The notes below the pieces were generated by a model. The model was not told the origin of the DNA, made no database searches, and was given only the letters and a program-made list of their open reading frames with translations. Position numbers and translations under genes: made by a program. DNA of 64,000 nt from Microbacterium invictum (GTDB taxonomy: Bacteria; Actinomycetota; Actinomycetes; Actinomycetales; Microbacteriaceae), in NCBI RefSeq assembly GCF_014197265.1, contig NZ_JACIFH010000001.1, positions 2,418,001 to 2,482,000 of the forward strand. The letters run 5' to 3'. Every line of letters begins with the position of its first letter. The stretch's first letter is position 1. Shown here piece after piece: positions 1-7,619 of the stretch.

Positions 1-2
1 TG

Positions 3-1301
3 TGGATTGCGCCAGGCGTTGACGTCGCAGACCAGCGGCTCGTCGGACGCGACGTCCGGCGCGCGGACCGGCAGTATCAGAAGCTCCGGTTCAGCGGACA
101 CAGCGACGCTCACCGGCTCCGACAGCTCGAGGAGTGCGTGGACCGGTGGGCGATCGCCGAACTCAACGAAGCGCTCGATGGCCCATTCGTGTTCGTCTCT
201 GCCGTTCACCTCGTCGTTGCGATCCAGCGACTGTCGGCGGCGGGTGACCTCGCTGAAAACCCGGGCGCGGTCATCGAAGCCGCTGGCCTCGCTCGCCTCC
301 CCCACGCCGTCCTCGCCGACCACCTCCACGGGCTTCTTCGACCGCCGCCGCCGGGCTTCGCGACACCCCACTCGTTCATCCCCGAGCAGGTAGGCAGGTC
401 CGCGTCGTCCTGGTCTCCGACGACGTCGACATATCCCCGCGGGCTGAGGACGCACTTCAGTCAGTTCGTCGCATCTGCCACCGGTCGCACCCCCGCCGAC
501 CACGTCGCGCACCCGACCGACTTCGCCACCTACATGTGCGATAGAGGACACCAGTTCCGATCCTCCGTCTCCCGGCTGCTTCGGCATCGTGTCGACATCT
601 CTTGCCCGCACTGCTCCAACCTGAAGCTCCTTCCTGGTTTCAACACCCTCGCCGACACGCACCCTCACCTCGCAGCCGAGTGGGACCACGACCGGAACCA
701 CCCCCTCACCCCGTCCGACGTCGTTCCCGGCTCAGGGAAGCGGGTGTGGTGGAAGTGCGGGGCGGGCCACTCATTCCCAGCGACGCTCGCATCCCGGACG
801 AAGCGGCACACGACCTGCGGGATCTGCGTTAACCGTGCCGTCGCAGCCGACGTGAATTCACTGAGCATCACGAACCCGAAGCTCGCCGCTCAGTGGCATC
901 CGACGCGCAACGGCAACCTTCGCCCGACCGACGTGGTCACCGGGAGCGGGCGAAGCGTCTGGTGGCAGTGCCCTGAGGGACATGAGTACCATGCTCAGAT
1001 CCTCTCTAGAACTAACGGCGCTGGATGCCGAACATGCGCCTCTGCGCCGAATGCGCTGGGCCGCACTCACCCTGAGATCGCACGCTGGTTCCATCCGACG
1101 CTTAACCGAGAACTCACGCCCAACGAGGTCTCCGCCGGTTCCGACAAGCGCCTGTGGTGGACATGCCCCCGCAGCCACGCGTACGACGCGACCGTCAGCA
1201 ACCGGGTCCGCACGAAGAGCTGCCCGGAGTGTCGGCGGAAGACGGCAGAATCTCCGACGATGGGAGCCGGGCCGACAAGACATGAACGCCCCACTGCTTG
1301 A
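3..1301 (+). CDS. Zinc-ribbon repeat protein, 5' end outside the window
   Basis: The frame is open from the first in-frame codon at position 3, so the gene starts to the left and about 432 C-terminal residues are visible; a GTG at 138 is only an internal candidate start. The C-terminal half carries four zinc-binding units, each with a Cys/Gly/His knuckle (CDRGH, CGAGH, CPEGH, CPRSH) followed about 20 residues later by a CxxC (CPHC, CGIC, CRTC, CPEC). Three are preceded by a conserved HP-x-(L/I)-A-x-(E/Q/R)-W module with NxxLTPxxV, as in the family annotated as probable zinc-ribbon domain (DUF4379). That family often sits beside nuclease-like domains, but no nuclease motif is visible in the part seen here. 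The function is unknown. The location next to HTH and phosphatase genes suggests an accessory island. Confidence 0.75.
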   Translation, partial: WIAPGVDVADQRLVGRDVRRADRQYQKLRFSGHSDAHRLRQLEECVDRWAIAELNEALDGPFVFVSAVHLVVAIQRLSAAGDLAENPGAVIEAAGLARLPHAVLADHLHGLLRPPPPGFATPHSFIPEQVGRSASSWSPTTSTYPRGLRTHFSQFVASATGRTPADHVAHPTDFATYMCDRGHQFRSSVSRLLRHRVDISCPHCSNLKLLPGFNTLADTHPHLAAEWDHDRNHPLTPSDVVPGSGKRVWWKCGAGHSFPATLASRTKRHTTCGICVNRAVAADVNSLSITNPKLAAQWHPTRNGNLRPTDVVTGSGRSVWWQCPEGHEYHAQILSRTNGAGCRTCASAPNALGRTHPEIARWFHPTLNRELTPNEVSAGSDKRLWWTCPRSHAYDATVSNRVRTKSCPECRRKTAESPTMGAGPTRHERPTA

Positions 1302-1683
1302 CATGGTGCTCTTCGCATAGGTGCATGTCGAGTGGGGTCCCGGTCGGTTGGTAGTCGACCGGTACTCGAGCGTGTGCGCGGCAGCCATGCGAACGAGTTG
1401 GAGGGTCGCCGGAGGCCGCGTGACCGGAGCCCGCGGTCAATGCTCGGGGCGCGGTGGTTGAGGTGGCGACAGACCGCCGCCGACGCCTCGGCGACGTCGC
1501 ACGATCCGTGCACTCTTGTCGCGCGAACGACGCCTGGACTTGGCGCCTCGCACGCGAGCGAACGCTGACGTGCGAGATCGGCGTGGGGCAAACCACCCAC
1601 CACGCCGCGCCCATGTCGAATGCGCGCATCGAGTTCAACACCACGATCACACCATCTATACATGGTCTATTAGAAGTGGTGTA
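1302..1683 (+). promoter_or_regulatory. Intergenic region with candidate promoter for the phosphatase pair
   Basis: This stretch has no convincing gene. A plausible promoter lies at its right end: a TTCAAC -35 at 1634-1639, a 17-bp spacer and a TATACA -10 at 1657-1662, about 20 bp before the ATG at 1684. The -10 is flanked by ACACCA (1650-1655) and TGGTGT (1677-1682), an inverted pair that could be an operator. An ATACAT half-site at 1658-1663 recurs upstream of the XRE gene at 4387. The promoter call is by eye. Confidence 0.4.
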
Positions 1684-2598
1684 ATGGGTGAGACGTTCTG
1701 GGCTGGGGAGGTACGTCCTCACACGGAGACCCACGCACAGATCATTCGGGAGGAGCTTGCGGTGGCACTGACCGCGCAAGAGTCCGTCGACACGTTTGAC
1801 CTCGATGACAGAGAGGCCATTGTTGCCGGCGATTGGCACGGGAACCTGGCATGGGTTGGTCGAGCGATCCCTGCCGCGGCGAGGACGGGGGTGCGGACGT
1901 TGTTGCACCTCGGCGATTTCGGCTTCTGGCCGGGTGGGAGCGCGGACCTGCTCGCAACCGTGGATCACTGTGTCGCGAAGTCGTGGGAGCGGACCGTGAC
2001 CTCGGGCATCGAACGCGTTCTTGTAACCCCCGGTAATCATGAAGATTGGGCGAGCCTGGACAGCCTGTTCGCGGCGCATCCTGGGCGCGCGGTACGAGTG
2101 AGTGAAAGCGTGTGGGTGTTGCCGCGGGGGTTTCGCTTCGCGGCCGGAGGTCGGTCGTTCTTGAGTTTCGGGGGCGCGGCGAGTATCGACTACGCGTATC
2201 GCGTCGCGCTTCGCTCGTGGTGGCCGTCGGAGATGCCGTCACTGGATGACATTAGGACCGCGGTAGTGGGTGGGGCGACCGACGTGCTGCTGACCCATGA
2301 TGCTGGGCTGAGTGTGACGCCGCAGATCGCCGCCGTCCTGACCGGGCCGAGCCAGTGGGTAGCCTCAGAGCGGCAGTACTCGGGGATGGGGCGAACACTT
2401 ATCGACTACGTGTTGACAGCCACCAACCCGCTGTTGCAGCTGCATGGGCATCATCACCTCCGCGACACCGGTGTGTTCGAGCGGGAGGGAATGCCGCCGT
2501 TGCGGGTCGAGGCGCTCGGCATGGACGGCCAGGACGGGAACGTCACCCTGCTCAATCTCGACGACTTGTCGGTGACAGACCTGGAGGTGTCCCGGTGA
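1684..2598 (+). CDS. Calcineurin-like metallophosphoesterase
   Basis: This 304-residue protein has the metallophosphoesterase motif series in order: GDWHGN (49-54), GDFG (77-80), GNHED (117-121), THD near 204-206 and HGHHH (254-258). These supply the Asp, His and Asn ligands of a two-metal site, so hydrolysis of a phosphoester is well supported, but the substrate is not. There is no signal peptide or membrane segment, so it is probably cytosolic. I chose the ATG at 1684 because upstream codons lack domain similarity and the candidate promoter ends just before it. The next gene starts at 2595 in a GTGA overlap, so the two are translationally coupled. The pairing with a HAD phosphatase recalls nucleic-acid end-processing enzymes, but that is inference. 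Confidence 0.85.
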   Translation: MGETFWAGEVRPHTETHAQIIREELAVALTAQESVDTFDLDDREAIVAGDWHGNLAWVGRAIPAAARTGVRTLLHLGDFGFWPGGSADLLATVDHCVAKSWERTVTSGIERVLVTPGNHEDWASLDSLFAAHPGRAVRVSESVWVLPRGFRFAAGGRSFLSFGGAASIDYAYRVALRSWWPSEMPSLDDIRTAVVGGATDVLLTHDAGLSVTPQIAAVLTGPSQWVASERQYSGMGRTLIDYVLTATNPLLQLHGHHHLRDTGVFEREGMPPLRVEALGMDGQDGNVTLLNLDDLSVTDLEVSR

Positions 2599-3494
2599 CC
2601 GACGCCAAGTTCCGGCCAGTGGTTGCGATGGACATTGACGGGGTGCTGCGAATCGCGCCCCCACCGCGCACCGGTAAGAAGACACCACGAGCGTTCAGCG
2701 CAACGATCACGATGCAGAGAGACGGTTACCCGACATTCCTGCATCGGGAGCCGGACTGGGACGAGGTCGACCAATGGACCGACGAGCATTGGTTCTCCGG
2801 TATCGGTGCCGCGTGGGTGCGGGACCTGCTCGCCCGCGGCATCGACGTAGTGTGGGCGACCACCTGGCAACACCACGCCAACACGCATTTCGCCCCGATT
2901 CTCGGGTTGCCCGAGCTGCCGGTCGCGGTGCACGGCAGCGGATACTTCAGCGAGTCCTCACCTCATTGGAAGGCGAGGAAGCTGGCCCGGCAGTTCGACG
3001 CGCGCCCGCTGCTCTGGGTCGATGACAACCCGATCCGGGACAGACCTTTCGACCAGCTCCGGCGCCCGCACGACCGGGCCCTCACCAACGCGCACTGGAT
3101 CAAGAGCTGGCACAACGGGATCACCGCCCGGGACGTGACCGAGATGGACGACTGGCTCTCCCTGGCCGCCACCACCGACGGCCAGCAGGAGCTCCGTGTC
3201 CGCCGGCGACGCGCGCTGGACCGGCAACGCGCCCGGCAGCGCCGCCAGCAGTGGGGAAGCGAGACCAGCTATCGGTCCTGGCATGCAGTACGGGCACGCC
3301 TCGAGACCGAACTTGGGCTCGATGACGACGACATCGGCCTCCTCGCCTCACACCTCCGCACCCACCCCGACCGGATCGACCGCGAACACGTCGCACTGCT
3401 GATGGCCGAATTCGGCCATGCCATCACTGTGCCCGCCGAGAGCATCGTGGACATCCTCCGCCACTACCGCCAGGCGTCCAGGAAGCACTCATGA
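2595..3494 (+). CDS. HAD-family phosphatase, RNA-repair-associated type
   Basis: This 299-residue protein starts at a GTG overlapping the upstream stop by 4 bp. HAD motifs are complete: DIDGVL with the nucleophile and general-acid pair D13/D15, motif II ATTW around T89-T90, a Lys near 126, and motif IV WVDDN with D143-D144. The tryptophan-rich ATTW motif is like the HAD domains described with Swiss-Army-Knife RNA repair proteins. The C-terminal third (about 195-299) is Arg-rich and not recognised, and may bind nucleic acid. Coupling to the metallophosphoesterase suggests the two act on the same substrate, for example phosphorylated nucleic-acid ends. The phosphatase fold is well supported; the RNA-repair role is inferred from family resemblance. 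Confidence 0.75.
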   Translation: MTDAKFRPVVAMDIDGVLRIAPPPRTGKKTPRAFSATITMQRDGYPTFLHREPDWDEVDQWTDEHWFSGIGAAWVRDLLARGIDVVWATTWQHHANTHFAPILGLPELPVAVHGSGYFSESSPHWKARKLARQFDARPLLWVDDNPIRDRPFDQLRRPHDRALTNAHWIKSWHNGITARDVTEMDDWLSLAATTDGQQELRVRRRRALDRQRARQRRQQWGSETSYRSWHAVRARLETELGLDDDDIGLLASHLRTHPDRIDREHVALLMAEFGHAITVPAESIVDILRHYRQASRKHS

Positions 3495-3572
3495 CCGTTC
3501 CGGAGAGTAGCGCGGGGCCGCCACTCGAGCTCGGTCCGTTGACTGAGAAGTCCCCGAACGGACGGCAGCAGC

Positions 3573-4001
3573 ATGGCGCAGCTGACACCTTTCCACCATG
3601 TCTCGACCCGGCACCGCCCAGACACCACGATCGACCTCGACGACGCGTTCGCCGTTGTCATAGCCGAACTGCCGGCAACGCGGGTCTCCGTATGGATGGT
3701 CGCGTGCCATGCCTGCGCAAGACCGAACACCTTGTGGTGGGCTGTCGACATCACCCCGTTGTGGGCGCGGGCCAGATTCGAAGCTCACCCGCTGGTGATC
3801 GACGCGGTGGCATTGCATATCCTCGGGGATGTGCCGCTGGCCGACATCGGATGGGTCGTTACAGCGGAAGCCGGTGGCTACGTCGGATTCTCGTGTCCAC
3901 GCACCGAGTGTCGCCAGGTCCAGGGGGACTGGTTCGTGTACGGGGGCCTGACACGCGCGGTAAGTGCTGGCGCGACGACGACTGTCACGGTGCCGCTGTA
4001 G
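3573..4001 (+). CDS. Small Cys-containing hypothetical protein
   Basis: This 142-residue protein is not recognised. It has a CxxC (C45, C48) and a later CPRTEC (C108, C113), a spacing that could bind one zinc ion. It follows the HAD gene by 78 bp on the same strand and may be the third gene of that unit, although no strong ribosome binding site is visible before the ATG at 3573. A competing frame starts at 3491 but gives an Arg/His/Pro-rich product typical of a shadow frame. Function unknown. Confidence 0.5.
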   Translation: MAQLTPFHHVSTRHRPDTTIDLDDAFAVVIAELPATRVSVWMVACHACARPNTLWWAVDITPLWARARFEAHPLVIDAVALHILGDVPLADIGWVVTAEAGGYVGFSCPRTECRQVQGDWFVYGGLTRAVSAGATTTVTVPL

Positions 4002-4120
4002 TCGCGTGTGTCGAGCCCAGACACGACTGCTCTCGTGAACCCAACTGAGTCCGTTTAGGCCCGCTCCGCAACCCGCGAATGCGTCGTCTCGTCACGCATG
4101 CTCCTCGGCAATCTGCCGAA

Positions 4121-4387
4121 TCAAATCTCAGCATCCAACATGAGGTCAGCAACCGAAATCCCGAGGACTCCCGCGAGCCCCGACAGTGTTGCCATGCGCG
4201 GATTGGAAGGTCCGACCCCGTCCTTACGCCCTGTGGAACGGCCAGCCTCAATCAGTTGGAGCTGGTTCTTCGTAATGCCGGCTTGGTAAGCAAGAGCTTC
4301 CTGTGAAAGCCCGAGGTCCGTGCGATGGCGCCGGAGGACGACTCCGAGCCGCTCCGCCTTCTCTTCGTTCCACATCGCTCCCAGCAT
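4121..4387 (-). CDS. XRE-family helix-turn-helix regulator
   Basis: This small protein (up to 88 residues) is almost entirely a Cro/C1-type HTH domain: a basic helix (LRRHRTDLGLSQEALAYQAG), a recognition segment around GITKNQLQLIEAGR, and a closing helix ending in SVADLM, the usual layout of XRE DNA-binding domains. There is an 11-residue insert (RSTGRKDGVGP) between helices 3 and 4. The start may be the ATG at 4387 or an internal ATG at 4375, which has GGGAG close upstream. It is a likely local repressor for the island. An inverted ATGTAT/ATACAT pair lies just upstream (4416-4437) and an ATACAT half-site lies in the phosphatase promoter. Base composition here is less GC-rich than in the core genes, consistent with transfer. 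Confidence 0.8.
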   Translation of the reverse strand: MLGAMWNEEKAERLGVVLRRHRTDLGLSQEALAYQAGITKNQLQLIEAGRSTGRKDGVGPSNPRMATLSGLAGVLGISVADLMLDAEI

Positions 4388-4415
4388 CTAGAAGAGACCC
4401 ATAAAAGCACACCCT

Positions 4416-4437
4416 ATGTATCCAGCCCGTTATACAT
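4416..4437. promoter_or_regulatory. Candidate operator of the XRE gene
   Basis: ATGTAT (4416-4421) and ATACAT (4432-4437) form a perfect 6-bp inverted repeat with a 10-bp spacer, 28 bp upstream of the XRE start at 4387. Centre-to-centre spacing is about 16 bp, more than one helical turn, so binding by a dimer is possible but unproven. Confidence 0.35.
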
Positions 4438-4796
4438 GTCTAAATGATTGCTTCGGCTCCTCGAAGGAGTCGACCTGGCGCGTGAGATCACCCGCGTCTC
4501 CAGCGCGGAAACCGACCACACCTGAGGCTGGGTGGAGAGGCACCGCTACAGGTCCCGCCCGGTCAACTCCTTCTTCGGATGCTCACCCGTGAGCACTCGT
4601 CGAGTTGAACCGGCCCCTCCTCGCCCACCTGACGCTCGCACGGCTGCCGGTGCCCCCGGGCGACGCGTCGATATCACCGCGGTGAGCATGACCAGCCTTC
4701 CTGGCATCCAGGACTCGCCGTAGCAAGAGATTGCTGCACGATGAAACCGGCAGGGGAGCAAATCTCATGCCGGTTTCGTGCGGCGCGCAACCCCGG
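4438..4796. other. Island intergenic DNA without a convincing gene
   Basis: No frame here has a recognisable domain, good start site and natural composition. The only structure is the stem-loop at 4736-4781, described separately. The segment may be eroded mobile-element DNA, but no transposase or integrase fragment is visible. Confidence 0.4.
4736..4781 (-). terminator. Stem-loop after the small HTH gene
   Basis: Left arm 4736-4752 and right arm 4768-4781 pair across GCACGA and AAACCGGCA, with a 3-nt bulge in the left arm. It lies 16 bp downstream of the minus-strand stop at 4797, where a terminator would sit. The following T-content is modest, so termination is plausible but not certain. 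Confidence 0.45.
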
Positions 4797-5063
4797 TTAG
4801 CTCGGATACAGCCGCAACCCCAAGGTCGACTCCAACACCGCGATGGTGTGAAGATCCGGCCAAGCCGCACCAGCCAGCACACGGCGGACCGTCGCCTCGT
4901 TCAAACTCGCTGCCGCAGCCACAGACCGCACACTCCGATCATCGATGGCCCGGCGTAGGCTGAGCGCGAACAGACGGGCCTTCTCACCGGCCGGGTCCAC
5001 GGACGGCACGTCGGGCCAGCTGGTGGTCAGGGACGCGGGTGTTGGGCGAGTCGGGCTAGGCAT
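4797..5063 (-). CDS. Small HTH-like DNA-binding protein
   Basis: This 88-residue protein has a disordered Pro/Thr/Ser-rich first 25 residues, then RLFALSLRRAIDDRSVRSVAA and ASLNEATVRRVLAGAAWPD, which fit helices 1-3 of an XRE-type HTH, and ends with an LESTLGLRLYP segment as in short repressors. A GAGG lies 7 nt before the ATG at 5063. It is the last island-like gene before the acyl-CoA dehydrogenase. Target unknown. Confidence 0.6.
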   Translation of the reverse strand: MPSPTRPTPASLTTSWPDVPSVDPAGEKARLFALSLRRAIDDRSVRSVAAAASLNEATVRRVLAGAAWPDLHTIAVLESTLGLRLYPS

Positions 5064-5198
5064 ATAGGGCCTCGCACACGGCGGTTCCTAGTGATTCCAT
5101 GGGTCAACTCACGCAACTGGCTCAAGCTGAAAATCGAGGATCAACTTCAAGGTGCTCAAGGATCAAGTCCGCTGACGTCTCACAGCTGACGCGGGCGC

Positions 5199-6362
5199 TT
5201 ACTTCTTGCCGACGAGGGCGCGGCTGACGATGTCGCGCATGATCTCGTTCGTGCCGCCGTAGATGCGGTGCACGCGGGCGTCGAGGAACGCGCGGGCGAT
5301 GGGGTACTCGGTGATGTAGCCGTAGCCGCCGTGCAGCTGGACGGCCGCGTCGAGGATCTCCCACTCGCGTTCGGTGGCCCAGAACTTGACGGCCGCAGCC
5401 GCCTCGGCGGTGAGCTTGCTGTCCTTATAGGCCAGCAGCGCCTTGTCGAGGTAGGCCCACATGACGTCGACGGTGGTCGCGATGTCGGCCAGCGTGAAGC
5501 GGGTGTTCTGGAAGTCGGCGATGCGCTCGCCGAAGGCCTCGCGGCTCTTCGTGTACTCGAGCGTCCAGGCCAGCGCGGCCTGCGATGCCGACGCCGCGGC
5601 GATGCCGATGGAGAGGCGCTCCAACGGCAGGTTCATCATGAGCTGGATGAAGCCCTGACCCTCGGTGCCGCTGATGAGGTTCTCTTCGGGGACGAACACG
5701 TCGGTGAACGACAGCTCGGCGGTGTCGTGACCGTGTGAGCCCATCTTGTGGAGCTTCTTGCCGTGGTCGAAGCCCTCCATGCCGTTCTCGATGATCAGCA
5801 GGCTGAAGGCGTCGGGGCGGTTGCCCTCGCCGGTCTTGACGAACGTGACGACGATGTCGGCGGTCTTGCCCGACGAGATGAACGTCTTCGCGCCGTTGAC
5901 GATGTAACCGCCGTCGGTCTTCTTGGCGGTGGTCTTGATACCGCGCAGGTCACTGCCGGCGCCGGGTTCGGTCATCGCGAGGGCGCCGAGGACCTCGCCG
6001 GTCGCCATGCGGGGCAGCCACTTCTCCTTCTGCTCCTGCGTGCCCATGTGCACGAGGTAGGGCACGGCCAGGTCGTCCTGGATGCCGAACGCGCCCGCGA
6101 GCGACCCGGCGCCGGCGCCGATGACCTCTTCGTTCACGATCGTGCGGAAGCGGTAGTCCTGGAGCATGCCGGCACCGCCGAACTCCTCGGGGACCGACAG
6201 TCCGATCAGGCCCGATTCGCCCGCGGCGAGCATGGTGGCGCGGTCGATCTCGCCCTCGGCGTCCCACCGCTCGATCGCCTCGACCGTGGCGTAGCGCTTG
6301 ACGAACTCCTTGACGACGTCGCGGAATGCCTCGTGGTCCTCGTCGTAGATGTCGCGTTCCAT
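5199..6362 (-). CDS. Acyl-CoA dehydrogenase
   Basis: This 387-residue flavoenzyme oxidises acyl-CoA to the 2,3-enoyl-CoA, passing electrons to an electron-transfer flavoprotein. It has the N-terminal helical domain, the FAD-binding LAMTEPGAGSDLRGI segment and FISSGKTADI, the AAASASQAALAWTLEYTKSREAFG segment, the QLHGGYGYITEYP motif, and YGGTNEIMRDIV near the C terminus with the Glu typical of the catalytic base. The start is the ATG at 6362, preceded by AAGGAG; a longer frame reaching 6452 would read through the operator. The gene stands alone with its own promoter and a 16-bp palindrome at 6450-6465, so it is probably under a TetR-type repressor encoded elsewhere. Chain-length specificity cannot be read. 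Confidence 0.92.
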   Translation of the reverse strand: MERDIYDEDHEAFRDVVKEFVKRYATVEAIERWDAEGEIDRATMLAAGESGLIGLSVPEEFGGAGMLQDYRFRTIVNEEVIGAGAGSLAGAFGIQDDLAVPYLVHMGTQEQKEKWLPRMATGEVLGALAMTEPGAGSDLRGIKTTAKKTDGGYIVNGAKTFISSGKTADIVVTFVKTGEGNRPDAFSLLIIENGMEGFDHGKKLHKMGSHGHDTAELSFTDVFVPEENLISGTEGQGFIQLMMNLPLERLSIGIAAASASQAALAWTLEYTKSREAFGERIADFQNTRFTLADIATTVDVMWAYLDKALLAYKDSKLTAEAAAAVKFWATEREWEILDAAVQLHGGYGYITEYPIARAFLDARVHRIYGGTNEIMRDIVSRALVGKK

Positions 6363-6437
6363 ACGTCGAACTCCTTGTGTCGGGGGCACCGTCGGCCCCA
6401 GTGGTCCCGTGGACGGCGTAGCCGTCGTGTTGAGACT

Positions 6438-6465
6438 AGTGTACGCCGACATACCGCGCGGTATG
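6438..6465 (-). promoter_or_regulatory. Promoter and 16-bp palindromic operator of the acyl-CoA dehydrogenase
   Basis: CATACCGCGCGGTATG at 6450-6465 is a perfect palindrome. On the minus strand a TACACT -10 lies at 6443-6438, right after it, so a bound repressor would cover the region between -35 and -10. Size and ATACCG-N2-CGGTAT shape resemble TetR operators; the regulator is not in the window. Confidence 0.7.
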
Positions 6466-6503
6466 GAATTGGATTCCGTGAATAAAGAAACTGAGTACCA
6501 GGG

Positions 6504-7517
6504 TCAGCGGCGGTAATCTGGCGCCGGCTCCAGGCCGAAGAAGTCCTCGAGCGAACGGTATCCGCCCTCGTGGTATACGGCCGCGAGGTCGATTCCGATG
6601 TAGCGCAGATGCCACGGCTCGGCGTCGTAGCCGGTCACGTCCGCCTGCCCGTCCTCGTATCGGACGACGAACCCGAAGCGCCACGCGTTCGCCGCGACCC
6701 AGTCCGCCTGCGCGGTGCGTCCGAAGCCTTCGATGCCTCCGCATCCGCCGCTGCAGGCCACGACGTCGACGGCGAGACCTGTCTGATGCTCGCTGTGCCC
6801 CGGCCTCGCGCTCGTGCGGTCGGCCGCTACCTGACCGAGCGACGAGACGTAGCCGCTGTAGGTCGAGACCTGGAAGTCGTACGACCGGAAGCCGCTGTTC
6901 ACGCCGATGGCACCGGGCCCATCGGTCACCGCAGCGCTCGCCAGATCTTCGAGCGCCGCGGCGACATCGGCGCGCATGTGCCCGCCGCTGGTGCGCTGGA
7001 CGCCGGCGGCCTGCGCTTGCGGGATGGGCCAGTAGTCGATCGGGTCGAGTGGATGCCGCTTGTTCACGACCACCCAGATCCGGTCCGCGGCGGAGAGGTC
7101 GATACAGTGCGCCGCGCCGGTGGCGATCGCGGCACGGAAGGCCTCACCGCCACCGGCGGCTGCGATCACCCCGGCATCCGTCCCCTCATCGAGGGCGGCC
7201 ACCACTGCCGGGTCGTCGCACGGGCTCGGGGTTTCGACGGCCGGCTCGGGGCTGTGCGGTTCGGGATCGGGAATCGAGGCGATCGGTGGCGGATCGACCG
7301 CCGGGCTGCGGTCGTTAACTGCTCTCACCTCGTCGACAGGAGCCGTGAGTGCCGCCGTCACCGCGGCACTGCCGCCCAGGACGAGTGCCGCAGCCACGGC
7401 GATGCCGACCCAGACCAGCCGACGCGAAGACCCGCGGGCGTGGCGCGCGACGGTGCCGTCCGCAGGCAACGCGGCCTGCGCGACATCATGCGCCTGAGGC
7501 GGATCGGGTTCCGTCAC
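6504..7517 (-). CDS. VanY-type D-alanyl-D-alanine carboxypeptidase, membrane-anchored
   Basis: This 337-residue protein has a short cytosolic N terminus, one membrane segment (about residues 32-54, WVGIAVAAALVLGGSAAV), a Pro-rich linker and an extracytoplasmic M15-family peptidase domain. Zinc-site motifs are visible: SGFRSYDFQ, GHSEHQTGLAVDV (His and Asp ligands) and EPWHLRYIG (catalytic Glu and third His). It likely trims the terminal D-Ala of cell-wall peptides. I chose the GTG at 7517; residues encoded upstream of it do not resemble the family and run into the divergent gene's start. The two genes share a 102-bp promoter region with the radical SAM gene. Confidence 0.88.
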   Translation of the reverse strand: MTEPDPPQAHDVAQAALPADGTVARHARGSSRRLVWVGIAVAAALVLGGSAAVTAALTAPVDEVRAVNDRSPAVDPPPIASIPDPEPHSPEPAVETPSPCDDPAVVAALDEGTDAGVIAAAGGGEAFRAAIATGAAHCIDLSAADRIWVVVNKRHPLDPIDYWPIPQAQAAGVQRTSGGHMRADVAAALEDLASAAVTDGPGAIGVNSGFRSYDFQVSTYSGYVSSLGQVAADRTSARPGHSEHQTGLAVDVVACSGGCGGIEGFGRTAQADWVAANAWRFGFVVRYEDGQADVTGYDAEPWHLRYIGIDLAAVYHEGGYRSLEDFFGLEPAPDYRR

Positions 7518-7597
7518 ATCACCATTGTCTCGCGATGCCACCGGGAACAGACCCACCGATAGTGCAGCTTTCTTCGAATCAAGACCCCTGTTTGAAT

Positions 7598-7611
7598 AGA
7601 CATATGTTCTA
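7598..7611. promoter_or_regulatory. Imperfect SOS-box-like palindrome
   Basis: A CATATGTTCTA segment with palindromic core ACATATGT (7600-7607) lies 12 bp before the radical SAM start. The right half matches the GTTC half of actinobacterial LexA boxes (GAAC-N4-GTTC); the left half deviates. A role as a damage-responsive site is tentative. Confidence 0.3.
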
Positions 7612-7619
7612 ATGAAAAG

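Noticed and set aside
3491-4048. Alternative frame over the small Cys protein
   Set aside because: Product is Arg/His/Pro-rich and lacks structure; the 3573-4001 frame has ordered Cys pairs and natural composition.
1-5100. Integrase, tRNA attachment site or transposase at the island
   Set aside because: No tyrosine or serine recombinase, IS transposase or tRNA sequence was found within the visible part.
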